A stretch of 64,000 nt of DNA from Ophioderma brevispina (taxonomy: Eukaryota > Echinodermata > Ophiuroidea > Amphilepidida > Ophiodermatidae), in the NCBI GenBank assembly GCA_023653785.1, contig JAMKCH010011839.1, positions 1 to 64,000 on the forward strand. The letters run 5' to 3'. A program made the position numbers and the translations under genes. Position 1 is the stretch's first letter, and each line of letters begins with the position of its first letter. The notes beneath the pieces were generated by a model that was not told where the DNA came from, did not search any database, and was given only the letters and a program-made list of their open reading frames with translations. Positions 25,194-36,669 of this stretch are shown piece by piece.

Positions 25194-26017
25194 TCTTATT
25201 GTCTCTCAAGCATGTCCATAATGTCCCATGGAATCGTTGCAGTTCAACGATGATACAGTGTTAGTCCCTCACGCGAGACTTCAAAATGACGGCATGCAAC
25301 GTCACGTCTTATAAATCCTCAGGTCATATTCCATTGGAATCTCTCATCCTGAAGATACTTTTGTCCAGCAGGTCAAGACGACAAGGTTGTCCATAGTCCC
25401 TCACGACTTAATACTCCACATAAATATAGTCCCAGATAATCACCACGATTTCTATCTGTCCCACAATTTTCAGCCTATTTTTGATTCCCAGCACTTCGGC
25501 TTCAAAGACGACAGTGAATATTACAGCCCTGCTCACATGAATTGACATATAATAATCCTGGCCACGTGTGGATGAAATCTACCATTATTGTAGTAAAACT
25601 AGCTATAACCATACTGTATAGTTGATTGCACTTGCTGACGGCGAGACTAACTCAATCTCAAATATAACTGACTTACAAGTTCCCAGTCCCTAAAAAATAG
25701 ACACCACAACAGCATCATGCTAACCATCACCTGAATCACATCACTTTCCATATATAACTCTATGGGGACATTCCCTGATTCTTACATGTTTTGATCTCAA
25801 CCATAAACAATTTCTATGTTTAGCATCCTTGGGGATTCCCCACGTCCCCATTGAGCAATCTAAACAGTGCACTAGCATAACAACCTAATGGGGAGGCCCT
25901 TTCTCTCTTTTACTAGTAAACAAAGTATTTTCCAGTGAAAATCGTTTCTCAAATAAAATTTGAGAAAATACTATTTTTTAAAGTTTACATCAGAAAAAAT
26001 TTAGGCCCATATAACAT
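25194..26017 (-). repeat. 3' LTR, main part
   Basis: Collinear with 29347-30242 over about 820 bp. Shared blocks include CAACGATGA-ATACAGTG, AATGACGGCATGCAA, ATATTCCATTGGAATCT and TTTAGCATCCTTGGGGA. On the minus strand it begins TGTTATATGG immediately after the polypurine tract. Confidence 0.88.
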
Positions 26018-26028
26018 CCTCCCCCTTA
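26018..26028 (-). other. Polypurine tract
   Basis: On the minus strand AAGGGGGAGGA directly precedes the LTR start TGTTATATGG. A purine-only run abutting the 3' LTR is the plus-strand primer of LTR retroelements. Confidence 0.8.
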
Positions 26029-26599
26029 AAAGAAAATTGAAGAAATGCAAATTTTCCAAATCGGGCGTTATAGTTATACCTTTAGCCATTTTGGTTAATT
26101 TTACTACAGTTTTACACAGTGCAAATTTTTCACTTCTTATATTATAATGTTCTCTTGTCTTGCGGCTTCAGTCACTTCATAAAGTTGTTAAGACGAATTT
26201 CTGAACAAAATTTTAGGCCGCTCTGGACCAGGCACTGCACGACCTTTTTCCATATTTCCTTTGATATGTCTTTATGTCCAGATTATATTCTTGGTCGAGT
26301 TAAACTCCAAACAGGTTTAATTCTGTCAGTGGGAGGTGCTAAATTCATTCACAAACATTAATTGAAATCAATTCCATAAATTTAGATTGGGTACTTGTCC
26401 AATATCAGCAGAAGTGCGTTTGACTGGATGAACTTCCTATCACACTTCACTTGACTCACTGAGATGCTGCAATTGGTGGCTCTGAAATTCATTGTTTACC
26501 AGCTTGTAACTTGTTTGTGTCAGGGGCTGGATTTTCACCTAACAGGGAATTAGTCTCCCCTTGAAGAGGGAAGATGACCTCCAAATCCTCTAATTTGAG

Positions 26600-27130
26600 A
26601 GAAAAGTATTCTCTAAATTTGGGACCAGTATCCTCGACGCTCTATATATGTATGAGTATTTTGACTCATCAACACTGCATCACCATTTTCCTGTGAGGCT
26701 TTTCGAGTCATTGACCTAGGTACTGCACCTGCTGGGAAAATTTCAGTTGCCTCATCAAATTTATCCACTGTTACAGGGCACTCTGGGAAACTATGGATCT
26801 GGGAGTACTTTTCCCCTGCCAAATCTTCCCTAACAACATGGATACCCCTTTTAATGGGAGTTCTTGTCAACACCAATTGTGACATTTCCAGAAACCAAGT
26901 CTGATTTCAATTCATTTGGTGAAAGAGGGACACTAATACATCCCATACCTATCCCCTGAATCATGAATGTTCCTGTGGAACTCTCAATATCAAATGGAAG
27001 TGCAATCTTCCCAATATTCATTAGACTGGGCGCAGCATGTGTCCCGCATGCTTCTAATGGGTTTTGGATCCAAAAACTATCACTGAAAGTGACACAAATC
27101 CCCCAAAAAACAAAAGGTTAAAGTCATCCC
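26600..27130 (-). pseudogene. Retroelement protease region (gypsy type)
   Basis: Minus-strand frame fragments run from an aspartic protease-like block to a linker. KPI and RDTCCAQS lie near 27060-27030, where family members have a DTG-type active site followed by AQS. GIGMGCISVPL follows near 26960-26930, then LKSDL near 26910. The open frame at 26885-26613 carries a DLAGEK block and an RSMTRK block, typical of the protease-to-RT linker of this gypsy lineage. The catalytic glycine appears as cysteine, and frames change several times, so it is not functional as read. No RT follows. Confidence 0.7.
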
Positions 27131-27216
27131 TTACTTTTTCTGTGTCAATTCCCCCTTTTGGTTTTAACAGAGAAGAATTTTGACCTCAAAGGAACTGCAC
27201 AACCTATTGGTTTGAC

Positions 27217-27411
27217 TCACTTTTGGCCCCTCCTTTTTGGGTGGATAGCCATGTATCTCCCAACACCCTGACCTTGTATGTCCTGGCTTATTACGGGATT
27301 GCATGTGAACTGTGTTTGGTCCCATCCATGTTTTTGATAGCAACCATTACTTTCCTTACTCCCTTTTTCATGGGAACCGTGAGAGGATTTACCCTCACTG
27401 AGTGTTACCAA
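27217..27411 (-). pseudogene. Retroelement gag nucleocapsid fragment
   Basis: In a minus-strand frame near 27290-27250 the residues PGHTRSGCWEIHG fit the second half of a CCHC zinc knuckle followed by a conserved WEIHGYPPK-like stretch. The neighbouring frame reads open from 27411 to 27217 without meaning. The fragment lies between capsid remnants (upstream on the minus strand) and the protease, as expected for gag-pol. Confidence 0.6.
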
Positions 27412-27469
27412 TGAGAGGCTTTGTCTGAACCCGACTTATTGTTATTTGTTGTTACCTAGTAAATCTTGG

Positions 27470-28480
27470 GCTAGGCCTACTAGTATTAGTTGTGAGTCAA
27501 AGCATAGGCGTCGGCCTTTAACGCGCTGCTTCACGCAAATGTTCAATTTTGTTTTTCATCCAGATGTGTTTTGTATTGGATGTAGGACCTGTTTAACTCT
27601 TCAAACCTAACATTCAACTCCCTAAGTGACCAAAATTTTTTCCCCGACTTCTTTTGAGAGAAGCCAGCGATCAAACATTTGTTCCTTTACACGGGCGAAT
27701 TCAACATTCACGCGGGAGAGCGTGGCTAGCGGTTAGGGTGCTTGCATCTGGCGCAATTTACCATCAAAATTCCCGGTTAGAACCGGTGGGGTCGTGCACT
27801 TGCGGGATTTCATCGGTACTATCATTCTGGATTGATTCTGATACCAGCTATTGAATTAAATACAGAATACCGCTCTCCTCCATGGTCACTTGGAATGGGC
27901 AAATGGATCATGAAAGCATCCGCTCCTTCGAAGGGGACGTTAAGACGTCGGTACCCCGTGTACAGAGAGTCACAACTGTACATGAATCGCGTCCGTGTTC
28001 GAATAAGAGTAGGTTGTGTAAACCCCTGACTGTTCCCAATCCGCCCCAGCTTCAAATCGCGGGTCATGTTAGGAGGCGGTCCGTATCAGGGATACACGCG
28101 GCCCGTGATCAGCACACTAGCTGAACAAATCCTGACCCCACCACAAAGCCATTACCAATGACTTGTGGATACGAGCAAAAACAAAACATGGGTCTGGTAA
28201 TCCTTTTTCTGACAAGATCTGAATTGTTGTCTATATGCCTATGGTACCAATTCATATGCTTTGAGCACTGCCGCTAAACTCGTCATAATCACTAATCTGT
28301 CTAATGACAGGCCGAATCGAAATATTTCTCGGGCTTTACCAATGAACACTTGACTGTAGCAATAGGTCCAAGACTCCTTGGGCCAATTCAAGCTTTTGGC
28401 AATTTCTTCAAGTGTAATAAGTATTGTCTACTCTTGTTCTTGAAATTTGGAACCAGGCGAATATTTTCGCAGCATCAAAA
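27470..28480 (-). pseudogene. Retroelement gag capsid, split by a SINE
   Basis: Minus-strand fragments at about 28480-28150 include a WPKESW-like block, LLLQSSV, GKAREIF-like and YELV residues. These fit the helical capsid domain of gypsy-type gag proteins. After an interruption at about 27697-28165, the frame resumes with EQMFDRWLLSKEVGEKFW (about 27690-27635) and a THLDE/K-ADAYALTH block (to about 27480). Both are later parts of the same domain. Frameshifts are numerous. The order is collinear with the primer-binding site upstream and the zinc knuckle downstream. Confidence 0.65.
27697..28165 (+). mobile_element. tRNA-derived SINE inserted in gag
   Basis: The 5' part resembles a tRNA with pol III promoter boxes: an A box TGGCTAGCGGTTAGGGTG at 27723-27740 and a B-box-like GGTTAGAACCGG at 27775-27786. 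The body includes GAAGGGGACGTTAAGACGTC near 27928, a motif I associate with SINE bodies in marine invertebrates. It interrupts the gag reading order. Exact ends and target duplication are uncertain. Confidence 0.6.
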
Positions 28481-29131
28481 CCAGGGCTTGGAAGAGTCTG
28501 ATGAGCTAGACTGTTGTTGAATTTTAACTCTAGTGGAGCTTCAAGCTCTTTTTGTTTTATATGCATTCCTAGTTTTGTATTTATTTATTTATAATTTCCA
28601 TCTCTTTTTGTCTCATTTCATTTTGCATTTCTTTTCAATTCCTTTTCTTTTGTTGCATTTGACAACTTTTATTTCTCTAATTAAATTCCTTCTCTTAATT
28701 CCTTTTGCATTTCAAGTTATTTTATTTATTGGCATGCACTTGGCCCTGTTCCAGAACCTCTTCTATCGTTTCCAAATATGAACTATTCCAAAAACATCTT
28801 CCTGACAAAACTTTTCAATTCAAATTATTTTTGATGGACGTGCTTTCTATAGCATGTTTTGCCCGCAAGTCTAAAGATTGGCTAGTTTCATTTACCTCAG
28901 GCTTTCTAGCTATCAAACTTCTCCAAGTTATTTGCCTATGAACACTTCTGGATCAAACTCCATGTGAGGTACTCTACAACACAATATACCAACTTGAACC
29001 AAACGCCAATGGTAAGTACATGTAATCAACAAAATTTTGTATGGCAAAAATGTGCACAATGTTTACAATTTTATTCCACACTTTTAATGTTGAAATTCTG
29101 AAACAAAAGGCTCAAATTTATCTAAATTCAA

Positions 29132-29150
29132 TTCCCGGACGAGCCCCCCA
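29132..29150 (-). other. Primer-binding site, tRNA-Pro type
   Basis: Just inside the upstream LTR the minus strand reads TTGGGGGGCTCGTCCGGGAA. This matches the classical 18-nt tRNA-Pro primer site (TGGGGGCTCGTCCGGGAT) except for one extra G and the last bases. It lies four to five bases from the LTR end ATAACA, the usual spacing. Confidence 0.8.
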
Positions 29151-29154
29151 ATTC

Positions 29155-30242
29155 TGTTATGAAGTGGTAGGGTCAAAGGTCAGAGAAATACCTTTCAAAC
29201 ACAAAATAAGAGCCTTATTGCAAGTGATCTGATTTTTATACAATATAACAGATTTTAATGATTTGATGGGTTCACAGAATTTTCAAGAATGTGGTATGTC
29301 CAAAAACATATTACCTAAATCAAAATTACACAATTAAACACAATTAAATTAATACTTATGTCCCAAGAATGTCTAATGTCCCTGAAGTCGTTGCATTCAA
29401 CGATGAAATACAGTGTATGTCCTCACAGCGAGGACTTTAAAAATGACGGCATGCAAAGTGCCCGCTATAAATCCACCTCACGTAATATTCCATTGGAATC
29501 TTCTCAGAGTCCTGAAGATAACTTTTTCCAGCAGTTTTGGTCACACGACGACAAGGTTACATAGTCCCCCTCGACGACATTAATAAATCCACAGTATTTG
29601 ATCCAAGATAATCACCCACACAATGTCTATCTGTCCACAATTTGGAATCCTATTTGATTCCCAGCACTTTCGGCTTCAAAGACACATAGAATATTACAGC
29701 ACTCTGCTCACTGTATGGACAATATAGATAAATCCTGACACTGTGTGGGTAGCATGAATCATACATTATTTGTAGATAAACCTAGCTATACCATACTGTA
29801 ATAGCTGATTGCAAAAAACTGCTGACAGGGCGAGACTTCATTACTCAAATCTCAATATAAACTGACGCAACAAAGTTTCCCAGTCTAAAAATAGACATCA
29901 CAACGCATCATGCATACCAAAAAAAAAAAAAAAAAAAAAAAAAATAACCTGATCCAACCAACATCACTTTCCCATATATAACTCTAGGTGGGAAATTCCC
30001 TCATCTTACAGTTTTTGATCTCAAAACATAAACCAGTTTCTAAGTTTAGCATCCTTGGGGAATTCCCCACTTCCCCCCTTGTGCAATCTGAACAGGTGCA
30101 CTTAGCAAACAAACTAGGGGTATTTCCCCTTTCTCTCTTTTATAGTGAACAAAAGTACTTTTCCATGAGAAACCTTTTACTCAAATAAAATTGAGAAATA
30201 AGATTTTTTAAAAGTTTTAATCAGAAAATGGAGGCCATATCA
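29155..30242 (-). repeat. 5' LTR (minus-strand element)
   Basis: This 1.09-kb repeat begins TGTTAT on the plus strand and ends near CCATATCA. It is collinear with the split copy at 22008-26017. An A run of about 26 (29919-29944) is absent from the other copy. Many one-base indels separate the copies, which reflects age, sequencing error or both. Confidence 0.87.
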
Positions 30243-31214
30243 ATATATTTTTAACAGAATCTAAAAATATTTCATTTTCCTCATATTTTGTTCATTTTAC
30301 TTTAACTATGTTCAAACATTTTTAATTAAATCAAGTCACATGGGGGCACAACTGCAAAGGGCGGGGATTTCGCCGTATGCCGCATCGATTCGATGACGCA
30401 TACCCTTGGTAACCTTATATTTAATGTAATTGGCCGGGCCACGTGAGTTGCTTTCGCAAACAGAATGGATTTTTAATTCGCGATTTGAGCCTCATAAATT
30501 GTTGGAATTTTGATGTAAGAACCCAGTGAAGTTTAATTTTGCCTGGGCAGAAGCAGAGTGTGAAGAATAAGAGATAACGCTTTTATTTGGGAATAAGACT
30601 ATATATTGTGAGTGGAACAAGGGAAAAACCAAAACATTTGGACAAATGCGATTTTATCTGTGTTCAATTGCGGCAATAATTTGTGATTTTTGGTACCCAG
30701 TTACTCGAAATCCATATAGCAACAGGTATAAGAAAATGACAATGGATCGTATAGAGCTATCAAAATATAAGGGCGGTGATTTTTAGTTTTTTGTTTTTTT
30801 AAAAATAGCGATTTAGTCCAACTTGAACAATTTGCGTTGGCTCCAATTTTTGACCCATTTCTATATTTTTTATAGGGACTAAAAAAAAAATGAGTGAAAT
30901 CACATTTTTCATGATTTCTACAAAAAAATACACATTTATGGGAAAAAAAGAATATCATATTTGGATACCTTGAGTCATATGTAGTGACTTTTTGGAGAAC
31001 AATAATTAAGAAGATTATGGCAAAACAAACAGTTCCTCTGAATTCCTGCCTTAACCCCCACCCCCATCTTAAATGGTGCCATTTTGGAAAATGGCGTCCG
31101 TATTTGCAAAATTGCCACCACTTTTAGTGTTGTCAGGCAATACAACTCACATACCTGCGGTAATTTTAGCTATGAGGCCACAAATGTTATTATTCTGGCC
31201 CGGTGTCATATTTT
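30243..31214. other. Gene-free stretch
   Basis: AT-rich sequence with several A and T runs, including a TTTTTT and AAAAAAAA pair near 30785-30890. No supportable gene. Confidence 0.5.
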
Positions 31215-31710
31215 AGAGCTTCCGGTCGTTTTAGTGTCCGTCGGACGATAAGGGTAATCTGAGAGTCTGACGGACACTAAGTTCAACGGTTCATTGTCCT
31301 AGGACCCCTGGTTTTTTAAAATGGAGCGTCCCATTGGACTGTTGGTGGTCGTTTTTTGTTCCGCCGACACTTACGGTTTTTTTTTTAATCTGAGAGTCCG
31401 AGGGAAACAATGTTTTATGTATTATTGTCAGGACTCCGGTTTTAAATTAGAAACGTTCCCATGGGACTGTGTGTTATAATTTTATAATTTGTGTTTTTGT
31501 CCGTCGGAAGTTGAAGTTTAAATCTGAGAGTCCGACGGATGCCGGGATGGAGAAGCCGAGTATATATTTCATGTATGGACTCTAGTTTTAAAAGTTAGAG
31601 TCCCATAGGGACTGTTGTATTTAGTTGTTTTTGTCCGGCGGACACTAAGTTAAGTCTGAGAGTCCGACGGACACTAAGTTCAAAGTTCCATTGTCTAGGA
31701 CTATAGAGGG
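31215..31710. repeat. Tandem repeat with palindromic TCCGTCGGA cores
   Basis: About four degenerate units of 120-145 bp. Each holds TTTGTCCGTCGGA, then AATCTGAGAGTCCGACGGACACTAAG, TCATTGT-AGGACT, a T-rich AAATTAGAG block and CCCAT-GGACTGT. TCCGTCGGA and TCCGACGGA form an inverted pair inside every unit. Copies start near 31227, 31363, 31498 and 31637. Confidence 0.8.
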
Positions 31711-32498
31711 TATGATCAAACTAAATATAACTGACAATGTTTATAATGTAATTTTAAAAAAAAAATTCTCAACAACAAATACCAAGAATTTATCTATCTT
31801 TTGTAAGTGATATTTTGTGTTAAGCCATTTAAATATAGCATGGGTCTTTTCCATAACAGCTTTCTGAATTTTTTTATGGCAAAAAACTTACGTAACTTGA
31901 CAAATTGTCTTGTAATTCTAAAATAGTTATCATTAACCCTCGAAAATTGAGGGATATACAGGAAATGATGCGATAAATATATTAATGTATAAATTAGCTA
32001 ATTTTAATGCATAGAAAATGCAAACGAATGACTTTAAAGGTAATATCTCAAATGGCCGATTTTTGAGATACGGAGTTGAGTTTTGCATTAAAAATGGCCA
32101 CGCCGCCACTGCATTGGTCCAGTCAGAAGAACCTTTAAGTTCTTTCAACTGCCTCCATCAAAATGATTTCTTAATCGCAAGTTCATATGAACTTGTACTG
32201 TTTTTTTTCTTAGAAACGCAACCCTCCACGTGACGTAGCAAGGAGGGCAGCGGTAGGGGGCACGTGCCTCGGGCGAAACCTCAGGGGAGCACTGAATGAC
32301 GTGGGGTGGTAAAATAAAATGACACTTCAAGGATAGGCTTATAGTTCATAATTGAGAGCCCTTTGACGGTTACTCAAATTTGCTAAAAACTCGGAATTAC
32401 GGGGTTCTTCGCCCCCTGGACCCCTGTCAGGGCAAGTATAAATCATTTGCTTCATGGTAATTATGAGATAATGAGAGCTCTACGAATGCCTCCACATG
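31706..32498. other. Gene-free stretch
   Basis: AT-rich to 32230, then a GC-richer block (32235-32540). That block has CGCCCCCTGGACCCCTGTCAG and a CGCCTGACCCCCCGCTAGGGA segment resembling the CCCCTGGACCCTGTAAGGGGC segment near 36362, so a dispersed GC-rich repeat is likely. No gene. Confidence 0.45.
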
Positions 32499-33090
32499 CT
32501 AAAACCAAGCTTCCGGGGCATTCGCGCCTGACCCCCCGCTAGGGACAAGGGATAGATCACTCACTTGCTTCATCTTCTTCTTTTCTTGCGTATGAGGCAC
32601 AGTTAAATGTGTTTGTAAGCGTTTTTTAGCCAACCCCACTGTTGATGGAATGGTTTTAAGAATCTGTGTCCATCGGTGACGAAAGGTAGGGGCACTCATT
32701 AGAATGTGATCCGCATTCTGTGATGGAGAACCACAATTGGCAAGCTGGCGATGGCCGCAGTCCCATCGGTGCATATTCCTATTGAAGGCGACCGACTCCT
32801 GTGTGTGATCGGATTAAGGTGACCCATTCCTTTGGCGTGGGAGATTGCTGCCGGTGGTAGTCTGTCTAGTGTAATAGAGAGTTGATATTTTCTTCAATCA
32901 TAGCAGACGGTATCCCTTTCTGTAAGATGTTAATGGGGAACTGGCGAGTTTAGCAGCGTGGTCTCCTACCAAGATGGTGTGAATCTTTGACAAATTTAGC
33001 AACAGGGTTTGTTGTCCCAGCAGGGCCTTATTCACTAGTTTGGTTGCGTGTGTGTTCTCTCAGAAGTACTGCAGGTGCAGCCTGAAAGCA
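32499..33090 (-). pseudogene. Jockey-like LINE, C-terminal fragment
   Basis: The minus-strand ORF 32774-32499 starts MHRWDCGHRQLANCGSPSQN and continues ADHILMSAP. This is the Cys/His-bearing C-terminal segment of jockey-like ORF2 proteins, where a CG(x)SQT-DHI-CP pattern is usual. Upstream on the minus strand an LNRIRSHT-like segment (about 32820-32790) matches the preceding TLNRIRTGHG-type block. It is truncated and frame-broken. It abuts, in the opposite orientation, the RT fragment starting near 33095. Confidence 0.6.
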
Positions 33091-33094
33091 CTGT

Positions 33095-33865
33095 TAGGAA
33101 ATCGGCAGAATTTCCAAACCATCGTAATGTCCTGTTTCTGCCAACTCATTTGCTGATTCAACTCTCGCAAACGTCGTTTCAAGAACATTGAAAAGGATCA
33201 CACTCGCTCTGTCCAAAAAGAGATCACCAAACTTCGTTTCGTCGAGCCCCCGGAGTGGACGGGTCACTTTCACCATCCTTCTCACTAGATGATCTTACCT
33301 CTGCTATTCAGCCAACTAAAGATTGGAAAGGCCCAGGGCCGTGATAACAACCTGCGGAGTTCCTGATGCAATGCGGCCCCCGATGTCTATATTGGCTCCA
33401 GGAGTTCTACACTTGTTGTCTTACCAACCAGTCTTTACCCAATATCTGGAGGAGAGCTACTATCCTCGACCCCCCAAACCAACAAGCCTGTCGACAAACC
33501 CTAAGAACTACCCGCCCCAATATCACTACTGTTGTCTCCTTCAACTCCTTGAGAGGATGATCCTGGCCTCGGCTGTAGCCCGTCGTCGAACCCCATCCTG
33601 CCTGGCGGACAAGCAGGATTTCGCCGTGGCCGGAGCACCTGTCACACCAGATTTAAAACTCACAAATGATACCGAGAAATCTTTGAAAGCGCCCGTAAGG
33701 CAGGCGTCAGCTTGGTGAACCTTACTGCAGCATACGACACCGTGTGGCACCAGGCCCGGACACTCAAGCTTCTCAGGACCATCCCGGATCGTGACCTTGA
33801 ACAATTCATATTAACATGCTCGCAAAACCGTAGCTTTATTCTCACTTGCTTCATGAGGCCTTTAA
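33095..33865 (+). pseudogene. Jockey-like LINE RT fragment
   Basis: Plus-strand fragments give the N-terminal half of a non-LTR RT. A KDWKGPGP segment near 33312 corresponds to the KxGKAPGPD loop. EFLMQCGPRCLYWLQEFYT (about 33359-33415) and WRRATILDP follow, then LLERMILA near 33547, a QAGF-like block and LKLTNDTEKS near 33655. VNLTAAYDTVWH at about 33711-33745 carries the first catalytic aspartate, followed by LKLLRTIPDRDLEQFI. The sequence breaks off before the FADD box near 33850. Frames change at least four times. Confidence 0.75.
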
Positions 33866-33983
33866 AGCATGCTAAAACCCGACAGCTTCGGGGGCTCCGC
33901 CCCATGGGCAGTATAGTTCATCTGCCCTGTCACTCAAAACATGCTAAAGCCCCGAGAGCGTTCCGGGCTAAGTGATCACTTTT

Positions 33984-34075
33984 GATCACCACTGTGTAAT
34001 AGTTGAGAATAATGATCACCACTGTGTATACACGTCGGGAATAAGTGATCACCACTGTGTAATAGTTGAAGTAAT
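33984..34075. repeat. Short tandem repeat, about 32-bp unit, three copies
   Basis: TGATCACCACTGTGTAATAG, TGATCACCACTGTGTATACA and TGATCACCACTGTGTAATAG begin successive units. In the minus frame they read as repeated HSGDH. The array lies between two LINE fragments. Confidence 0.8.
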
Positions 34076-34089
34076 TCTTCAAGCCAGGC

Positions 34090-36290
34090 GTAAGAAACTA
34101 ACCAAAACGGAAATTCTACATCAAAACAAAAGCTGATCAGGACAAAATAATTCAAGATCTGATAACCTTTCAATACACCTATGCAACTATCAAAGATAAA
34201 ACCACTTCAGTTCAAATATGACAAAACTGAAGAAGCAATTCACGAGACCATCGACAAGCATATCCCAACTAAATTTACTTCAAACAGGTATTCACTACCA
34301 TGGTTTGGACCGGGCGGAAAGGAGATTAGCCGACCCAAACACAAAGACTATACAATAAAGCAAGGCGACCACGACCCAAGATATTGGACGAACTACTCAT
34401 GAGTGCTGTAAAGAGCTTAAAAGGCCTTAAGAGCGCTAGATCAAAGTATATCGACTCCCACCCATTCCATGCACATGCTTTTGGGCGAAAACCCAAAGCT
34501 TTCTGGGGCTTCATCAAACGCCTCCGGCAAGACGAAGTTGGTATCCAAGATTTAAAGATAGGTAATAAAATTGTTCCGGATAGTAGACAATGCCGACGTA
34601 TTTGGAATCATTTGCCCACGTCTGTTCACAGACAGAAAAAGAAATCTAACTACAAACCAAACCTTGGACCATCCCCACCCCCCCAACAATACCTCATATT
34701 ACTGCACTGAAGAAGGGGTACAGAAACGCTTGCAACCTCGATCAAACCAAGGCTGCTGGCCCAGATCAAACTGGCTCCTTGGATGCTGATAGGCGGCTCC
34801 AGCCATAGTGCCAATGCTGACAGACATTTACCAATCATCCATCGACCAAGGATCAACACCAGGACAATGAAGGGAGACATATCACACCCATCTAGCAAAA
34901 AGAGGGAGACCAGACAAAAGCAGAAAATTACATACCATTCCACTACCCGTGTACCCAGCAAATTACTAGAGCACATCATTCATTCTCAATTATTACACCC
35001 ATATTCCCCCTCGAACCAAATAATATATGACAACAAGAGGCACAAGTGGTTCATAGCTCAGCACTCAACCGAAACCCAACTCATCTTAACAGGTCAAGAC
35101 ATCGCTTGAATATCGAGGAATGGTAAACTACACAGGTGGCCATCCTCGATTTCGCTACAGCCTTCGACAAAGTGCCACATGAAAGGGCCTGCTTAGGAAA
35201 CTCGTATTATGGGATCCCGCGGATCACTCCAAAAATGGTTCCGCGACGTCCTTGACCATACTGTACAACGGGTATTCCGTAGATGGCGAAACATCAACGG
35301 CCAAAACTGTGCACCTCAAGTGCCCCCACAAGGCATCAGTTATTGGCCTATAGGTTTTCCTCGTTTTTATTAACGATCTACCATGGAATGTTGAAAACCA
35401 AGTCCGGCTCTTCTCAGATGATTGCGTACTATAACACGTCCGGAAACACTGAGACACTCAACCTCTTCAACAAGACCTTGACAGACTGGAAAAGTGGCAC
35501 ACCAACACCTCTGGAAAATAAATTAAACCCGTCTAAGGCAATTTATGCAAATAACAAACAAGAAGAACCCACCAAAAATTGCATACAACTTGTGAGAACA
35601 ACTCGAAGAAGTAGATAATCACCATATCTTGGCATTATGTAGAACTGAGCCAGAGACCTAAATGGAAGCTACATATCGACCAAATACAACAAAGCACACA
35701 GTTCTCGTCGGCTTCGTCAAAGACCCTATGGTGCCGTCAAACAGCTTTAAACTATAGCAGCCAAACTTCGTCAGACCCACTCTTGAATATGCAGCTTCTG
35801 TCTGGGGACCCGCATACAAAGATAACAGCTTAAATCGAGAGCAATCAGAGGCGAGCTTCCCGGTTCGTTGTCTCCGACTACAGGAAGACATCTAAGTGCG
35901 CGTGAACCTCCGTGCTTGAAAACTTGTAATGGGAATCACTACTGGAAATAATAAAAAGCATCTGACTGACTATGATGTCAAAAAGCTCAAGGGATAGTTG
36001 GTATTCAAGCAGACCAGTACCTCCATAGAGCAGAAAACAATAGAACCAGACTAAGTAACAGACAAGCATTCAATCCGATTCACACGACGGACCAAATACA
36101 GATATTCTTATTTCCCAGGACCATATCGTACTGGATTGACCTACCTATCGACACCCAGAGATGCACCGACCCTAACCGCATCAGTATGAGACTACAAAAT
36201 TTCACAACTCACCCTCACATGATATCACTATAATCGGGCTCTTTTTTTTTCAGTTGGACTTCATTATTTGTTTACTTGACCCATGTACGT
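34090..36290 (+). mobile_element. Jockey-like LINE, 5'-truncated ORF2
   Basis: Plus-strand fragments cover RT from linker to C-terminus. ELLMSAVKSLKGLKSARSKY, then FHAHAFGRKPKAFWGFIKRL, read at 34384-34530. TEEGVQK and a GPDQIG-like loop follow near 34710-34770, then PSKLLEHIIHSQLL near 34955. Further on are a HSTETQLILT block near 35056, a VAILDFATAFDKVPHE block near 35140-35180 and GVPPQGISY near 35320. VRLFSDDCVL near 35402-35430 is the catalytic F-DD box, followed by an RPTLEYAASVWGP block near 35768-35815. Stops and shifts are interspersed, so it is not active as read. The 3' end is near 36240-36290. It is a different lineage from the RT at 33.1-33.9 kb, judged from its linker. Confidence 0.85.
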
Positions 36291-36443
36291 GCATTAAAGT
36301 TTGGCGACTGTACGACCCTAAAAAAATTGAAACTACTGCCGACAAAAAAACCGTTCCAGATCCCCTGGACCCTGTAAGGGGCTTTGCCTGCATGGGGACC
36401 ACATTAAGGGGCTCCACACGTTTCTTCTCACGCTAACCGCTGG

Positions 36444-36462
36444 GGGGGGGGGGGGGGGGGAG
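36444..36462. repeat. G homopolymer
   Basis: An almost pure G run of about 18-19 bases within a GC-rich block. Confidence 0.9.
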
Positions 36463-36669
36463 TAAACATCTTGCCCTCGGGCGCCCACACCCACTAAGCT
36501 AGCCACTACTGACCCTCATGTTCGTAATTTTTTAGCCAGAAGTCCAAATTTTCATATTTGCACACTGGTTTATTTTCTTGATGTATTTGTAGAGTCTATT
36601 TTCCTACACCTGGCGGTAATGTGTATCCGGCTTTTCATCATTCTTGCAGTTCTTTTTTTGATTGCTATT

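Larger units (their letters stand above)
22008..30242 (-). mobile_element. Minus-strand Ty3/gypsy-type LTR retrotransposon, nested and internally deleted
   Basis: Two direct repeats of about 1.03-1.09 kb (22008-22207 plus 25194-26017, and 29155-30242) are the LTRs. They begin TGTTAT and end ATAACA or a decayed form of it, so the termini are the TG...CA kind. The 3.1-kb internal region holds, in minus-strand order, a primer-binding site, gag capsid, gag nucleocapsid, protease and a polypurine tract. RT, RNase H and integrase are not seen between the protease (about 26600) and the tract (26018), so most of pol is deleted. A LINE interrupts the downstream LTR and a SINE interrupts gag, so this element is older than both. 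Frames are broken throughout. Confidence 0.85.
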
